From contig JADKFC010000002.1 in assembly GCA_016717655.1 (NCBI GenBank), positions 186,001 through 250,000 of the forward strand: 64,000 nt of DNA, given 5' to 3'. The stretch is from Saprospiraceae bacterium (GTDB lineage Bacteria > Bacteroidota > Bacteroidia > Chitinophagales > Saprospiraceae). How positions within the stretch are numbered: the first letter of the stretch is position 1; the number at the start of each line of letters is the position of its first letter. The notes below the pieces were generated by a model. It was not told where the DNA came from. It searched no databases and saw only the letters and a program-made list of their open reading frames with translations. Below are positions 38,069 through 48,045 of the stretch, piece by piece. Both the position numbers and the translations under genes were made by a program.

Positions 38069-39634
38069 ATGATAAAAGAAGTTGAAATCAAGGTACTGCC
38101 CGCCAATATTCAAGATGCAGAAGCCATTCGTATAGCCTGTCTTCAAAAAGCAGGCCTGCCTCAAACAGGGGATTGGGTAGTAACCCTACTCAAAAGATCT
38201 ATCGATGCGCGAAGTAGGCAACCCATCTACTTACTTAGGGCCCGTATAACCGATCCTGTACATGCAGCAGAATTGGATCCAGCTGCGTTGACTTTTTATC
38301 ATGTAAAAGAGAGACCCAGGGTTGTCATCATTGGAGCCGGTCCGGCAGGGTATTTTGCTGCCCTACAATGCCTGGAACTCAACCTCTGTCCAATAGTGCT
38401 AGATAGGGGTAAGGACGTGCAGGCCAGGAGGCGGGATCTAAAAGCCATTCAGCAAATGGGTGAGGTCAACCCTCATTCCAACTATTGTTTTGGAGAAGGG
38501 GGTGCCGGCACCTACAGCGATGGCAAACTTTATACTCGGTCTCATAAAAGAGGTGATATTGAAAAGGTATTACGGCTTTTAGTAGATCATGGAGCCACGT
38601 CCGACATCCTCGTTGATGCCCATCCACATATCGGTTCCAACAAACTACCCCAAATTGTAGCAGCCATCCGTAAGACCATTGAAGACCACGGTGGAGAAGT
38701 ACATTTCGATACCTGGGTTACGGAGTTGGAGATACAAGAAAAAACATTAAAGTCCGTGCGCAGCCATGATGGTCGCGAATTTGTAGGAGAGGCCTTTATT
38801 TTGGCCACAGGTCATTCTGCAAGAGACATCTATCGTTTGCTATACGCGCATAACATTGCTATAGAGGCCAAGCCCTTTGCCCTTGGTGTAAGGATTGAGC
38901 ATCCCCAACGTTTCATAGACAAAGTACAATACAAACAAGACCCCAGAGAAGAAAATCTTCCGGCAGCCAGTTACAAAACGGTTTGCCAGATCGACCAGAC
39001 CGGTGTATTTTCTTTTTGCATGTGTCCCGGTGGCCTGGTTGTTCCTGCTGCAACAGCTCCGGGTGAGATTGTAGTCAACGGCATGAGTCTTTCGCGAAGA
39101 GACAGCCCCTTTGCCAATAGTGGTTTTGTTACCTCTATCGAATTGGAAGAACTTAATAAACACGGATACAAAGACACCTTTGCCAGCATGGATTTTCAGG
39201 CGAGTGTTGAGCAGCACATGTTTCAATTGGGAGATGGCTCACAAAAAGCACCCGCCCAAAGAGTGGATGATTTTGTAAAAGGCCGGTTATCCGCAGATTT
39301 ATTTGAGACCTCGTACATACCTGGACTATTCAGTGCCCCCCTTCACGAACAGCTACCCGATTTTGTTGCCCACCGACTTCGCAATGCCATTAGCCAGATC
39401 GATAAATCCATGCGCGGCTTCCTCAGTCATGAAGCCAATGTCATTGCCACTGAGAGTCGCACCTCTTCCCCCATCAAAGTGCCCAGAGATCCTGTTACCC
39501 GTATGCACCCGCAAATCAAAGGGCTGTACCCCTGTGGTGAAGGTGCCGGTTATGCCGGCGGCATTCTGAGTGCTGCTATGGATGGGCAGAATGTGGCGCT
39601 GAGTGTATTTGAGGGACTAGGGGTTAGGGGCTAG
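38069..39634 (+). CDS. FAD-dependent dehydrogenase (COG2509-like)
   Basis: A 521-residue flavoprotein with an N-terminal domain (1-85) of unknown role, then an FAD/NAD-binding core starting VVIIGAGPAGYFAALQC and carrying YCFGEGGAGTYSDGKLY. The family is a broadly kept uncharacterised dehydrogenase related to geranylgeranyl-reductase-like enzymes. It starts two bases after the kdsA stop, so it is probably co-transcribed. The last codons (GVRG and stop) are made by a 7-bp repeat that follows the gene, so the 3' end may vary. Confidence 0.85.
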   Translation: MIKEVEIKVLPANIQDAEAIRIACLQKAGLPQTGDWVVTLLKRSIDARSRQPIYLLRARITDPVHAAELDPAALTFYHVKERPRVVIIGAGPAGYFAALQCLELNLCPIVLDRGKDVQARRRDLKAIQQMGEVNPHSNYCFGEGGAGTYSDGKLYTRSHKRGDIEKVLRLLVDHGATSDILVDAHPHIGSNKLPQIVAAIRKTIEDHGGEVHFDTWVTELEIQEKTLKSVRSHDGREFVGEAFILATGHSARDIYRLLYAHNIAIEAKPFALGVRIEHPQRFIDKVQYKQDPREENLPAASYKTVCQIDQTGVFSFCMCPGGLVVPAATAPGEIVVNGMSLSRRDSPFANSGFVTSIELEELNKHGYKDTFASMDFQASVEQHMFQLGDGSQKAPAQRVDDFVKGRLSADLFETSYIPGLFSAPLHEQLPDFVAHRLRNAISQIDKSMRGFLSHEANVIATESRTSSPIKVPRDPVTRMHPQIKGLYPCGEGAGYAGGILSAAMDGQNVALSVFEGLGVRG

Positions 39635-39647
39635 GGGCTAGGGGCTA
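39613..39647. repeat. 7-bp tandem repeat, unit GGGGCTA
   Basis: Five heptamers (GGGACTA, GGGGTTA, then GGGGCTA three times). The array overlaps the last codons and stop of the FAD dehydrogenase gene. Confidence 0.85.
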
Positions 39648-39674
39648 GAGATGATTAAGTCTCTATAGGAGACT

Positions 39675-39979
39675 GTTCAATTCGCCTGCGGCTTAGTTCA
39701 ATTCGCTTCGCTTAGGGCAATTCGCTTCGCTTAGGGCAATTCGCCTTCGGCTTAGTTCAATTCGCTTCGCTTAGGGCAATGCGACTGCGGCTTAGTGCAA
39801 TTCGCCTGCGGCTTAGTTCAATTCGCTTCGCTTAGGGCAATGCGCCTGCGGCTTGGTTCAATTCGCTTCGCTTAGGGCAATGCGACTGCGGCTTGGTTCA
39901 ATGCGCTTCGCTTAGGGCAATGCGACTGCGACTTAGTGCAATGCGACTTCGGCTTAGTGCAATTCGTTTCGATTAGTTC
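39675..39979. repeat. Tandem array of 19/21-bp units
   Basis: About 15 head-to-tail copies of a unit starting CAATTCG and ending CTTAG, followed by GG or TT (so 19 or 21 bp long). Two main inner variants alternate: one with CTTCG, one with CCTGCGG or CCTTCGG; the latter can form small hairpins. The array fills the gap between two convergent genes. Confidence 0.9.
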
Positions 39980-40020
39980 AGAGAGTGTTTCGGAGTTGTA
40001 TACTTGGTAGATCAGGTTTT

Positions 40021-42354
40021 TTATTTTTTATAAATCGCTGATAATTCTTTTTTGAATTCATCAGCTTTTGGCTCATTGCCTTGAATCGTGTAATTTTTTA
40101 TCAATAAATCCAAAGTGCGGAGCAGAGATTCATTTTTCAAAACATCATTATCCGGTAATTTTTTCTCTTCATCTAATACATCGAGTAACAATTTTTCAGC
40201 AAGCAGTAGATTTGATCTTTGTGAGGCATCAGCATAGGCATACTGTTGATAAGCTACAGCAAGATTCTTCTTTGTATCGCGGTCATTGGGTCTTAAAGCC
40301 AAACTTTTTTGTGTAAATGAAATGCTCTTTTCATAATCCTGCTTCATAGAATAGGCTGTGCCCAACAATAGAAATATCTCGGCATTTTTGGAGTCTAACA
40401 TAGCTGCATTTTCCAAAAATTTGATACTGGTATTGATATCACCAAATTTTTCTCCCATCACTTTGCCTATGCCCATATAGCATAATGATTTGAATTGAGT
40501 GATGATGGTATCCATTCCTACACCTCTATATTTTTCTGACTGATTATATGCCGCTAAGGCAGCATTTAGGTAGGTAAGGTTTACGTTGGGAGTATTGCTT
40601 TCCATTTCACCAAGAAAGTGATGGGCATTGGCCATAAACAACCAAGCTTTGTTGCTCATAGGGTGAATTTCAAGTGCTTTATTCAGCAAAGGAATAGCTT
40701 GATTAAACAATGCAGCTCTTTCAATGTCCGTTTCTTTCATTGCAGCTTTTTTTTGCTCTGCAGTAAAACCTGTAGTTGCCAGTTCTTTTTCTTCTCTTAT
40801 GCGGTTGGCTTGATTGATAAGTTCTCCTGCAAGATCTGTATGTATCTTTCCACTATTTTTTGAAACTTTATTGTCCTTAGAAAATAATGTAAAATTATCT
40901 TTCCAGTCGAAATTTCTATTGATTGTCATGATAGAAAATACAACAACCAAAGCCCCTAATCCAATATAAATAGGATTAAATCCTTTGTCCTCCTTATTGA
41001 TACTCCATTTTAGCCCTAACTCATAAAGCATACTTGCTACTATCAAACAAAAACCAAGTGAAGGCATAAACATAAATCGTTCTGCCATATTGGTTCCTAT
41101 TGGAAAGAATAAATTAGATACGATAGAAAAAGTGATGAAGTAATACAAGATACCAAAGGCAATCATTTTTTTCTTGCGGGTATGGAATAATGCCCAACCT
41201 AGCAACGCAATGTGCAGCAGGACTGAAAAAATGACTCCAATATCTTTAAACGATTTAATCTCAATATGTCTTGGATAATAATCTACTGTAAGTGGATAAG
41301 GAAGCACGAGCAATTGTAAATATTTGCCCCAAGTATATAAATTGGTCGCCAATTGATTGTTATAAGGCATTTTGGTAAAGGTATTTTCATTGGCCTTGAC
41401 AAGCGTCTTTATGTCTGATCCTTGTACTAAAGGTGTATATTTTGCTTTAGAGTCCAATATCAAAAAAGGATCGTTCATCAATTCTTCTCTAACTTCACTT
41501 TTATTAGGTTGATGTAAAACTGCAGACCTTACTCCTAAAAATAGAACTAAGGGTAGTATTAATGGTGCAACTAACTTAAAAACATTATTAAATTTAGATT
41601 CCGTAAAAAACCATAAGGCAAGTGGAATTATTGCGATAAATGTTACGGCAGATTCTTTTGAAAATAATGCAAAAGTATAACATACCATCGCCAACAGAAT
41701 ATATTTCTTCTTGTCTAAATTATTTTGTCGAACAATAAAATGTTTCATAACAAAATATAGTGTAGCAACTGAGCCCAACATAGCCAATATCTCATCCAGT
41801 CCCTTTACATTGGCTACAGCCTCTGTATGCAAGGGATGAACTGTATATATAAGCGTGGTGGCAATTGCTATAAAATTAGCCTTGGTATTCTCAGCGTCTT
41901 GTTTTAGATTTAAGAGTAATAAAAAAGTCCTATAGATGACCAAACAAAGCAAGGCATACCACAAAGCATTAAAAAAATGCAAAATATTCGGGAACCATGT
42001 CTTTTCACTTAAGTCCTTTATTTTGTTTCCTTCTTTGTCTTTTTCTATTTTCTGCTTGATGTCCTTTTTTGATGATGCAAATAATTCTGCCTGTATTGCA
42101 AACAAAGCTAAAGACAAAGGTCGGTAACGTCCTCCTTCTACTGCATTTACATCTTGACCATAATGTCCAGCAAAAGCATCCTTGCTCATGATGGCTGGAA
42201 TGCCTGAAATACCTTTTTTTACAAAGTTATTTTGATGGATAATGATGCCATCGTCTACTGCCCATTTATTGGGTATGGTATTGGTATATACAAAAAGTGC
42301 AATGGAAAAGATTATCCATTGCACTATATGATATTTTTTTAAGTATTTAAGCAT
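40021..42354 (-). CDS. TMTC-like membrane protein with GT-C-type core and TPR domain
   Basis: A 777-residue protein with many transmembrane helices (about 10-450) followed by tetratricopeptide repeats (about 540-770, e.g. AALFNQAIPLLNKALEIHP and AEIFLLLGTAYSMKQDYEKSISF). After helix 1 an extracytoplasmic loop has NKWAVDDGIII, whose acidic pair is where GT-C glycosyltransferases keep their catalytic acid; HPLHTEAVANVKG matches the DUF1736/TMTC region of eukaryotic O-mannosyltransferases. It may glycosylate exported proteins using a polyprenyl-linked sugar (inference). It sits next to collagen-like and Calx-beta surface proteins, possible substrates. Confidence 0.8.
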   Translation of the reverse strand: MLKYLKKYHIVQWIIFSIALFVYTNTIPNKWAVDDGIIIHQNNFVKKGISGIPAIMSKDAFAGHYGQDVNAVEGGRYRPLSLALFAIQAELFASSKKDIKQKIEKDKEGNKIKDLSEKTWFPNILHFFNALWYALLCLVIYRTFLLLLNLKQDAENTKANFIAIATTLIYTVHPLHTEAVANVKGLDEILAMLGSVATLYFVMKHFIVRQNNLDKKKYILLAMVCYTFALFSKESAVTFIAIIPLALWFFTESKFNNVFKLVAPLILPLVLFLGVRSAVLHQPNKSEVREELMNDPFLILDSKAKYTPLVQGSDIKTLVKANENTFTKMPYNNQLATNLYTWGKYLQLLVLPYPLTVDYYPRHIEIKSFKDIGVIFSVLLHIALLGWALFHTRKKKMIAFGILYYFITFSIVSNLFFPIGTNMAERFMFMPSLGFCLIVASMLYELGLKWSINKEDKGFNPIYIGLGALVVVFSIMTINRNFDWKDNFTLFSKDNKVSKNSGKIHTDLAGELINQANRIREEKELATTGFTAEQKKAAMKETDIERAALFNQAIPLLNKALEIHPMSNKAWLFMANAHHFLGEMESNTPNVNLTYLNAALAAYNQSEKYRGVGMDTIITQFKSLCYMGIGKVMGEKFGDINTSIKFLENAAMLDSKNAEIFLLLGTAYSMKQDYEKSISFTQKSLALRPNDRDTKKNLAVAYQQYAYADASQRSNLLLAEKLLLDVLDEEKKLPDNDVLKNESLLRTLDLLIKNYTIQGNEPKADEFKKELSAIYKK

Positions 42355-42421
42355 ACTTATTTTGGAAGTTTGATGAAAATATAAATTCCAATCTATTCTT
42401 CATTTGATTTTTTAAAAAACG

Positions 42422-43690
42422 CTAATTCAATTTGACAATTGTCATATTTGTAGTACCATCCTGTGATGGTGTTGCACTAGCGGTACTTAAATGACTATGC
42501 ATCCGCAGTGAAAATGTTTGACCGGCATTTAGATAGATCAAAGCCTGTATTTTTGCACGGTGCTTGTACGGATTAGGATGGACCTGGGTAAGTTGCGTAG
42601 TAACATCACCAAAAAAATCACCTTCACCGCCAGTTATATCTAATAAAGGTAATGCCTGATTATTGTCCACATCAATAGAAGGTACTGGAACAGTAGAAGT
42701 ACCTGCTAGATTAATGGAATGAACAGAGACCATATAAAGTCCAGCTGAAGGGGCAGTAAAAATACCTGTGGCCGCATTCCACGCACCGCCTACATTGGTG
42801 TTGATACCTCCCATGCAAGTGGCTATAGCTGGCAAGACAAAGCTAGATGCTACAACAAAGGTTTGAGGCGTGTTGGCAAATACCCGTACTAATAATTGAG
42901 CTCCTCCACCGCCAGATGCAGAGCCCCAACTCAATGCACCGGCACCATCTGTAGTTAATACTTGACCATTGGTGCCTGTGGTTGTAGGGTACGCATTACC
43001 TCCTAAGGTTGCTGTACCTGTAGCTGTAATATTAGTAGCACCAGTTATTGCGTTGCCGTTCATATTTAAACTTTGTGAAGCTATATGGTTGCCTAGGTTG
43101 TCAGATGCTCCAGCCGGGCCAGCCGGACCTTGTGGACCTGCCGGACCCGTAGCTCCAGTCGCACCTGCTGCACCAGTAGCTCCGGTTGCACCAGTAGCCC
43201 CTGTTGGACCTATTGGGCCTGTCGGACCAGAAGGTCCCATTGGACCTGCCGGACCAGTAGCTCCGGGTGTGCCTGCTGGGCCTGCCGGGCCTGGAGGACC
43301 TGCCGGGCCAAAAGGACCTATTGGACCTGTCAGGCCAGTAGGACCTGCTGAACCTTGTGGCCCCGGAGGACCTTGCGGGCCCGGAGGGCCTTGCGGACCC
43401 GGACTTCCAGATCCAGAGCCTATGGCTGTCCACGCAGCACCATTAAAATAATAAAAACCGGGGGTAGTGCCATCGGTCTGATATACCATCAATCCTGTCG
43501 CAGGACTAGCGATATTATTTTTTTGTGTTTCGGTCATCCTGGGGATGAGGATTCCTCTTTCAGTACTCACCACATCTAGTGCTGCTGATGGATCAGGAAC
43601 AGGGGTGTTGATACCTACATTATCTGGCACCTGGCAATAGGCCACGCAAGTCATCAACAGAAAAAATGAGGTTTTGAAAATTTTATTCAT
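42422..43690 (-). CDS. Collagen-like repeat surface protein with C1q/TNF-like C-terminal region
   Basis: A 422-residue exported protein. Signal peptide 1-20 (ending VAYCQ), a short head region (VGINTPVPDPSAALDVVSTERGILIPRMTE, a frequent Bacteroidota stalk/tail-fibre-like motif), then about 35 Gly-X-Y triplets (about 95-200: GPQGPPGPQGPPG onward), a linker with GTATLGGNAYPTTTGTNGQVL, and a beta-sandwich (about 270-422) with a C1q-like pattern (AGLYMVSVHSI ... GQTFSLRMHSHL). Probably a trimeric stalk-and-head protein on the cell surface. No T9SS sorting domain is seen. The repeat tract could be length-variable. Confidence 0.85.
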   Translation of the reverse strand: MNKIFKTSFFLLMTCVAYCQVPDNVGINTPVPDPSAALDVVSTERGILIPRMTETQKNNIASPATGLMVYQTDGTTPGFYYFNGAAWTAIGSGSGSPGPQGPPGPQGPPGPQGSAGPTGLTGPIGPFGPAGPPGPAGPAGTPGATGPAGPMGPSGPTGPIGPTGATGATGATGAAGATGATGPAGPQGPAGPAGASDNLGNHIASQSLNMNGNAITGATNITATGTATLGGNAYPTTTGTNGQVLTTDGAGALSWGSASGGGGAQLLVRVFANTPQTFVVASSFVLPAIATCMGGINTNVGGAWNAATGIFTAPSAGLYMVSVHSINLAGTSTVPVPSIDVDNNQALPLLDITGGEGDFFGDVTTQLTQVHPNPYKHRAKIQALIYLNAGQTFSLRMHSHLSTASATPSQDGTTNMTIVKLN

Positions 43691-43723
43691 ATTTAAATTG
43701 TATTAATTAGGCTTATTTTATTT

Positions 43724-44275
43724 CTAATTATTGCCGGGACTTAAAACACCCGTATTTACATAGGCGGCATCAAACGTACCCGTTCCTTTTATTGTTCCTG
43801 TATTGACCATGGGTTTTCCTTGCACCTTTACCAGTGCATTGTTTTTCATGTATCCTTTGTTATATAAGGTGGCTGTATTTACAATGTCATCGTCTTCAAT
43901 GTGCACCAGTTGGCTGGTCGTTGTTCCAAGAATTATCCCACTGCTTGGATTGCCAATAGTCAACACGGCAGTCTCTAGACTTTCCATAACACCATCATCG
44001 TTTATGGTAAATGAAACAGAACCTGAAGTCATACCATCTAAAAGGGTAATGCTAGTGCTGCTCAGGCTGTAATCCGAAGGGCTTATGTTTGATCCCATAA
44101 CATTGAGATCCACCGTTTGATTTCCTACTACAGCAGCGCTTGCTGTGACCGTTACAGTAACTACAGTCATAGCAGCTTCAGTCCCCAGAACATTGGTGAC
44201 ATTAAGGTTAACCGCAGTTTGGGCACTCATTGACCTGAATGACAGAAGAAATAACAAGAAAAGGATGCCTTCCAT
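43724..44275 (-). CDS. Secreted Calx-beta domain protein
   Basis: A 183-residue exported protein: signal peptide (MEGILFLLFLLSFRSMSAQ), one Calx-beta domain (about 20-130, ending LVHIEDDD; includes NISPSDYSLSSTSITLLDG), then a short strand-repeat end: TGTIKGTGTFDAAYVNTG and LSPGNN. It lacks a T9SS sorting domain. The same Calx-beta plus terminal-repeat plan closes the 1218-residue protein at 48.5-52.1 kb. Start at 44275 gives a normal signal peptide; a longer in-frame start exists at 44320. Confidence 0.7.
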   Translation of the reverse strand: MEGILFLLFLLSFRSMSAQTAVNLNVTNVLGTEAAMTVVTVTVTASAAVVGNQTVDLNVMGSNISPSDYSLSSTSITLLDGMTSGSVSFTINDDGVMESLETAVLTIGNPSSGIILGTTTSQLVHIEDDDIVNTATLYNKGYMKNNALVKVQGKPMVNTGTIKGTGTFDAAYVNTGVLSPGNN

Positions 44276-44320
44276 CAGAGTACTCCTGATGGCTTTGAAG
44301 TTTAATCGTAGCAATTCCAT

Positions 44321-45049
44321 ACTAATTAGTTGATTTTTTGAACACTATGTATAATAAATAACTGATATTTGAAGAAACTTCGTCAATTCAGACAGGTAAA
44401 AGTGCTCAAAGTACATGAAAATATTTAAAGCAACCTTAAAATATACAATACATGTGCCAAGATATTAGAAAGGCCATCATAATTATTTCGTATGGTTCTG
44501 AAACTCCATCCTCGATATCACATTTACTAAAATGCTTTTCCAAAAAATAGCCAATCATTCCCTATAAACATTACTGTTGACTATTATAAAGGACACTCTA
44601 TTAATAATTTCTATTTTTTAATACTTTTCAATTGACTACACTTCACCAGATTTATAAGCTCGTTTTAAGCTTCATTTAGTATAAATGCAGTGCCCAACTA
44701 GTATAATAATTGTGCATGAATAGATAACATTCAAACCTCTTTTAGTACATAAATGAAAATGGATTGCTGATCCATTTTAACACGATTTTAAATTAAATTC
44801 TGAAAAATAAAATCTCCCAATTTTATCTGTTACCTATTGATAAAAACCCTCTTTTTCAGGATAATTTTGTCGAATTTCGAGTACTGTTTTTATTTTTTTT
44901 GAGGAAAATTAATTACCTAACATATTGTTTATCTGAATTTTAAGATCATTATTTTAATACTTTTTTGCGGAAAAATCAAAAAAGTTTGTTTTTAGAGAGG
45001 AAAAGCCAACTGTAGCTTCGGGAAATTATTAACAACAAAAAGCACAATC
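44321..45049. other. Long A/T-rich divergent intergenic region
   Basis: About 730 bp between two divergent surface-protein genes. I see no coding frame, tRNA or repeat array. Very A/T-rich blocks near 44800-44990 could hold promoters for the T9SS protein gene at 45050; no full TTG/TAnnTTTG pair was recognised. Confidence 0.5.
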
Positions 45050-48013
45050 ATGATGTCTAAACATTACACAAGATTTACCCCGAAGCTTGGATATTTAATA
45101 CTACTGTTGTTGTTGACTCAAATCGGATATGGCCAAATCTGTAATTGTGATGATGAAACTACAATAGCTTCTGCTGAGAACAGTAGTGATGGGTTTGAAA
45201 GCTATGTGGTCAATAATCTGTTGCCTTTGAGTGGTAATTGGTCTTTATACCCACCAAGTGGATCCTACAATCCAATTTCAGCAACGGTTGTAAACAACAT
45301 TGTTCATTGTGGTAACAAATCCATCAGGCTACAATTTAGCAACAACCAACCTGTTGATATCCGTTATGAATTGAATGGATGGAGAATTACACTTTATATG
45401 TATGTTCCCTCCAATAAGTCAGCCAGGATATCATTTCTTGATGCAAACAATGAAGAACTTACCGAGATAAACTTCGGAACAGGCACTACCGCACAAATTA
45501 CCAGTGGTTCTTTCTCAACTTCATTTAGTTATCCTAAAAATGAGTGGTTTAGATTCTCAAGTCATACCCTACACCCAGAATACACAGCACTATTCTTAAA
45601 TTATGACAATGTGGCTTCACTCACAGTAGGACATGATTCAGGGTATCTCAACTTATATGCCAATGAAACCGGGGACCAGTTTTATGTAGATAAAATTTGC
45701 CACATGCAATACAGTGGAGCGTTGATAAACTGTTCTACCATACTTGAACCAGTTTGCCTAAACTATAGTAACATTCCAGCCGGCAACAACGATTGTTATG
45801 CATTGGTTGATGGCTTTTTGGCAGAAGAACATCATCTTTGTCAATCTTCAGGGGGCAGTGCGTGTGAGGATGCCATGCCCATTGACTGCGGTGAAACTTT
45901 GATGAGTACTACGCTGGGAGAAACTTTCAAATTTTACAGACCTGACTATGGATCTTGTTTACCACAAAATACATCCAATGATTTTAGAGCTCCTGACAAG
46001 GTATTTAGCTTCATCAAACCTGATAATACAGGTGATGTAGGTATAACCTTGTGTAGCAAAACTTTAAATGTTGATTTAGATGTATTTCTTGTAGATGATT
46101 GTGGACAGGCATGGAGTGGAAATCCCCAAATAGTAGTAAATGTACCGCCCAACACACCACCCAACTCAGATATCAATTGTATTGGTAGCGGCACAAGTGC
46201 TGTTGATCAAAATGGATATGATACAGATTATATTGAATACAAAGATTTGCCTGCCGGTGAATACTTTATCATAGTGGATGGTCAGCATTGGCAGACTCCC
46301 GGTGAAATAAACGATGCCGGCCCTTTTGAATTAACGCTAACTTGTAAAGATCTGGATTGTGAATTCAGTGAACCAATAACTTGTAATCAACCTAAATTAA
46401 ATGAATCCATGTTTGGAGAAAACAATGTCTCTGTTTTTTGTTCTCCAGATCCCAATCCGTCAGGAAGCATTGATCCACTTCCTCCGGGAGCAGGTTGCAC
46501 AGGAGTTGAAAGGGTTTATAGATTTGAACCGAATTTTAGCGGCCCGGCAACCATCACCTTGTACGGCTTTTCTGCCAATGAAAATCTTGAATTGTTTTTA
46601 CTGGAAGATTGTGATCACACCACTTGCCTGGCTCAAAGTACCAATGCTTCTGGTACCGTTGAAACCATTACCTATGATGTCATAGCAGGGCATACCTATC
46701 AAATCGTTGTTGATGGATACAAAGGTTCATTTTCTAACTTTAATATTCTGGTCAATTGTTGTGAATCACTTCAATTTGTAAATTGTGCTACCACAGGCAA
46801 CATTACACATTATTATAGTGGGGATGGCAACAATCTAAAATTCACTTTCACCTCCAATACTTCACCCGCGTCCAGTTATCAATGGGTAGTTCGACAAAAT
46901 GGCAATATCATCAATAGCCAGGCCGGAACAGGAAACTCTACTACAATAACTTTCAATTCCGCAGGCAACTACGAGGTATGTTTCCCCAGGATCAATTCCA
47001 TGGGTTGCGTAGAATATTGTTGTTATCCGGTGAATCCAGGAAATCCTTTCAATTGCAATTCCATAAATTATACCTACAATCAAACTGCCAACAGCTACCA
47101 GTTCACGCCACAAACCCCCGGTACCAATGGTCAATGGTTGGTAGATAATGGCAATAATCCCCCCACACCAATCAATGGCAGTTTACCTGTAGCAGGGTGT
47201 GTAAAACGGACCATAAGTTACCGATATTTTGATGGATCATTTTGGAGATATTGTTGCAGGGTAATTTGGATCTGTAATCCATTTAGCTGCGGAGACATTA
47301 AAGTAAAATATAAACCGCTAAATAATGAATATGAATTTTCATTGGACGGCAGCAATAGCAATTGGAACAATTTTAGCTGGACCATTGATGAGACCAGTCA
47401 GAACATTGGAAATACACAAAATATCATTTATGTACCACCGGTTCCCAATCCAAATGATTGCAGGGTATATACCTACTCCTTAAGATACTGGGATGGCACT
47501 GCATGGAGAATGTGCTGCCTACCTGTCTACATTTGCAATCCTGACAATTGCGGAAGTAATATCCAATTTACCTATGACAATAGCCAAAAAATCTTAAGCT
47601 TCTTTTCATCCAATGGAAATCTATCCAATATCCATTGGTTCCTGAATGGTATGGAAGTCAATCAGGTCAGTGTTCAACAAAATGGAACTTATGCAGCAGC
47701 TATGTTTTATTATGACAATAGTTTGAAATATTACAGAGCATGCAAATCTACCATTTCAATACCGGTAGTTGGAACACAGGAATCTGAACAGGCTGGTGTT
47801 GTAATTTACCCCAATCCTGCCACACAAAAGATTTATGTTGAGTCGCAACGACCTGTTGATCTCATTGAATTGTACGATTTAAGCGGTAAAATAATATTGA
47901 CGGAGACTAAAGATAACTTCATTTCTGTAGTTGATTTACCCAGAGGTATTTTCTTTATTCGGGTATACACCTCAAAGGGCGTAAGTAACCACAAAGTTGT
48001 CTTAGTAGAATAG
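45050..48013 (+). CDS. Large T9SS cargo protein with repeated Cys-Cys modules
   Basis: A 987-residue secreted protein. Signal peptide up to about 29 (ending GYGQ). About 60-215: a carbohydrate-binding-like sandwich (GNWSLYPPSGSYNP ... DQFYVDKICHM). About 270-580: two pre-peptidase C-terminal-like units (AMPIDCGETL ... GEYFIIVDGQ and EPITCNQPKL ... GHTYQIVVDGYKG). About 620-880: PKD-like and Cys-rich modules with YRYFDGSFWRYCC and LRYWDGTAWRMCC. The C-terminus (about 915-987) is a T9SS type A sorting domain (VVIYPNPATQKIYV ... SNHKVVLVE). Function unknown, probably adhesive or matrix-forming. Confidence 0.88.
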   Translation: MMSKHYTRFTPKLGYLILLLLLTQIGYGQICNCDDETTIASAENSSDGFESYVVNNLLPLSGNWSLYPPSGSYNPISATVVNNIVHCGNKSIRLQFSNNQPVDIRYELNGWRITLYMYVPSNKSARISFLDANNEELTEINFGTGTTAQITSGSFSTSFSYPKNEWFRFSSHTLHPEYTALFLNYDNVASLTVGHDSGYLNLYANETGDQFYVDKICHMQYSGALINCSTILEPVCLNYSNIPAGNNDCYALVDGFLAEEHHLCQSSGGSACEDAMPIDCGETLMSTTLGETFKFYRPDYGSCLPQNTSNDFRAPDKVFSFIKPDNTGDVGITLCSKTLNVDLDVFLVDDCGQAWSGNPQIVVNVPPNTPPNSDINCIGSGTSAVDQNGYDTDYIEYKDLPAGEYFIIVDGQHWQTPGEINDAGPFELTLTCKDLDCEFSEPITCNQPKLNESMFGENNVSVFCSPDPNPSGSIDPLPPGAGCTGVERVYRFEPNFSGPATITLYGFSANENLELFLLEDCDHTTCLAQSTNASGTVETITYDVIAGHTYQIVVDGYKGSFSNFNILVNCCESLQFVNCATTGNITHYYSGDGNNLKFTFTSNTSPASSYQWVVRQNGNIINSQAGTGNSTTITFNSAGNYEVCFPRINSMGCVEYCCYPVNPGNPFNCNSINYTYNQTANSYQFTPQTPGTNGQWLVDNGNNPPTPINGSLPVAGCVKRTISYRYFDGSFWRYCCRVIWICNPFSCGDIKVKYKPLNNEYEFSLDGSNSNWNNFSWTIDETSQNIGNTQNIIYVPPVPNPNDCRVYTYSLRYWDGTAWRMCCLPVYICNPDNCGSNIQFTYDNSQKILSFFSSNGNLSNIHWFLNGMEVNQVSVQQNGTYAAAMFYYDNSLKYYRACKSTISIPVVGTQESEQAGVVIYPNPATQKIYVESQRPVDLIELYDLSGKIILTETKDNFISVVDLPRGIFFIRVYTSKGVSNHKVVLVE

Positions 48014-48045
48014 TATAATTATGTTATAGGGCACAGTAAAAAGTG

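Noticed and set aside
42969..43451. Plus-strand Pro/Ala/Gly-rich frame opposite the collagen-like gene
   Set aside because: It mirrors the Gly-X-Y codons on the other strand; the minus-strand gene has a signal peptide and head domain.
44321..45049. Possible small genes or ncRNA in the long A/T-rich gap
   Set aside because: No frame with believable composition and no recognisable structure.
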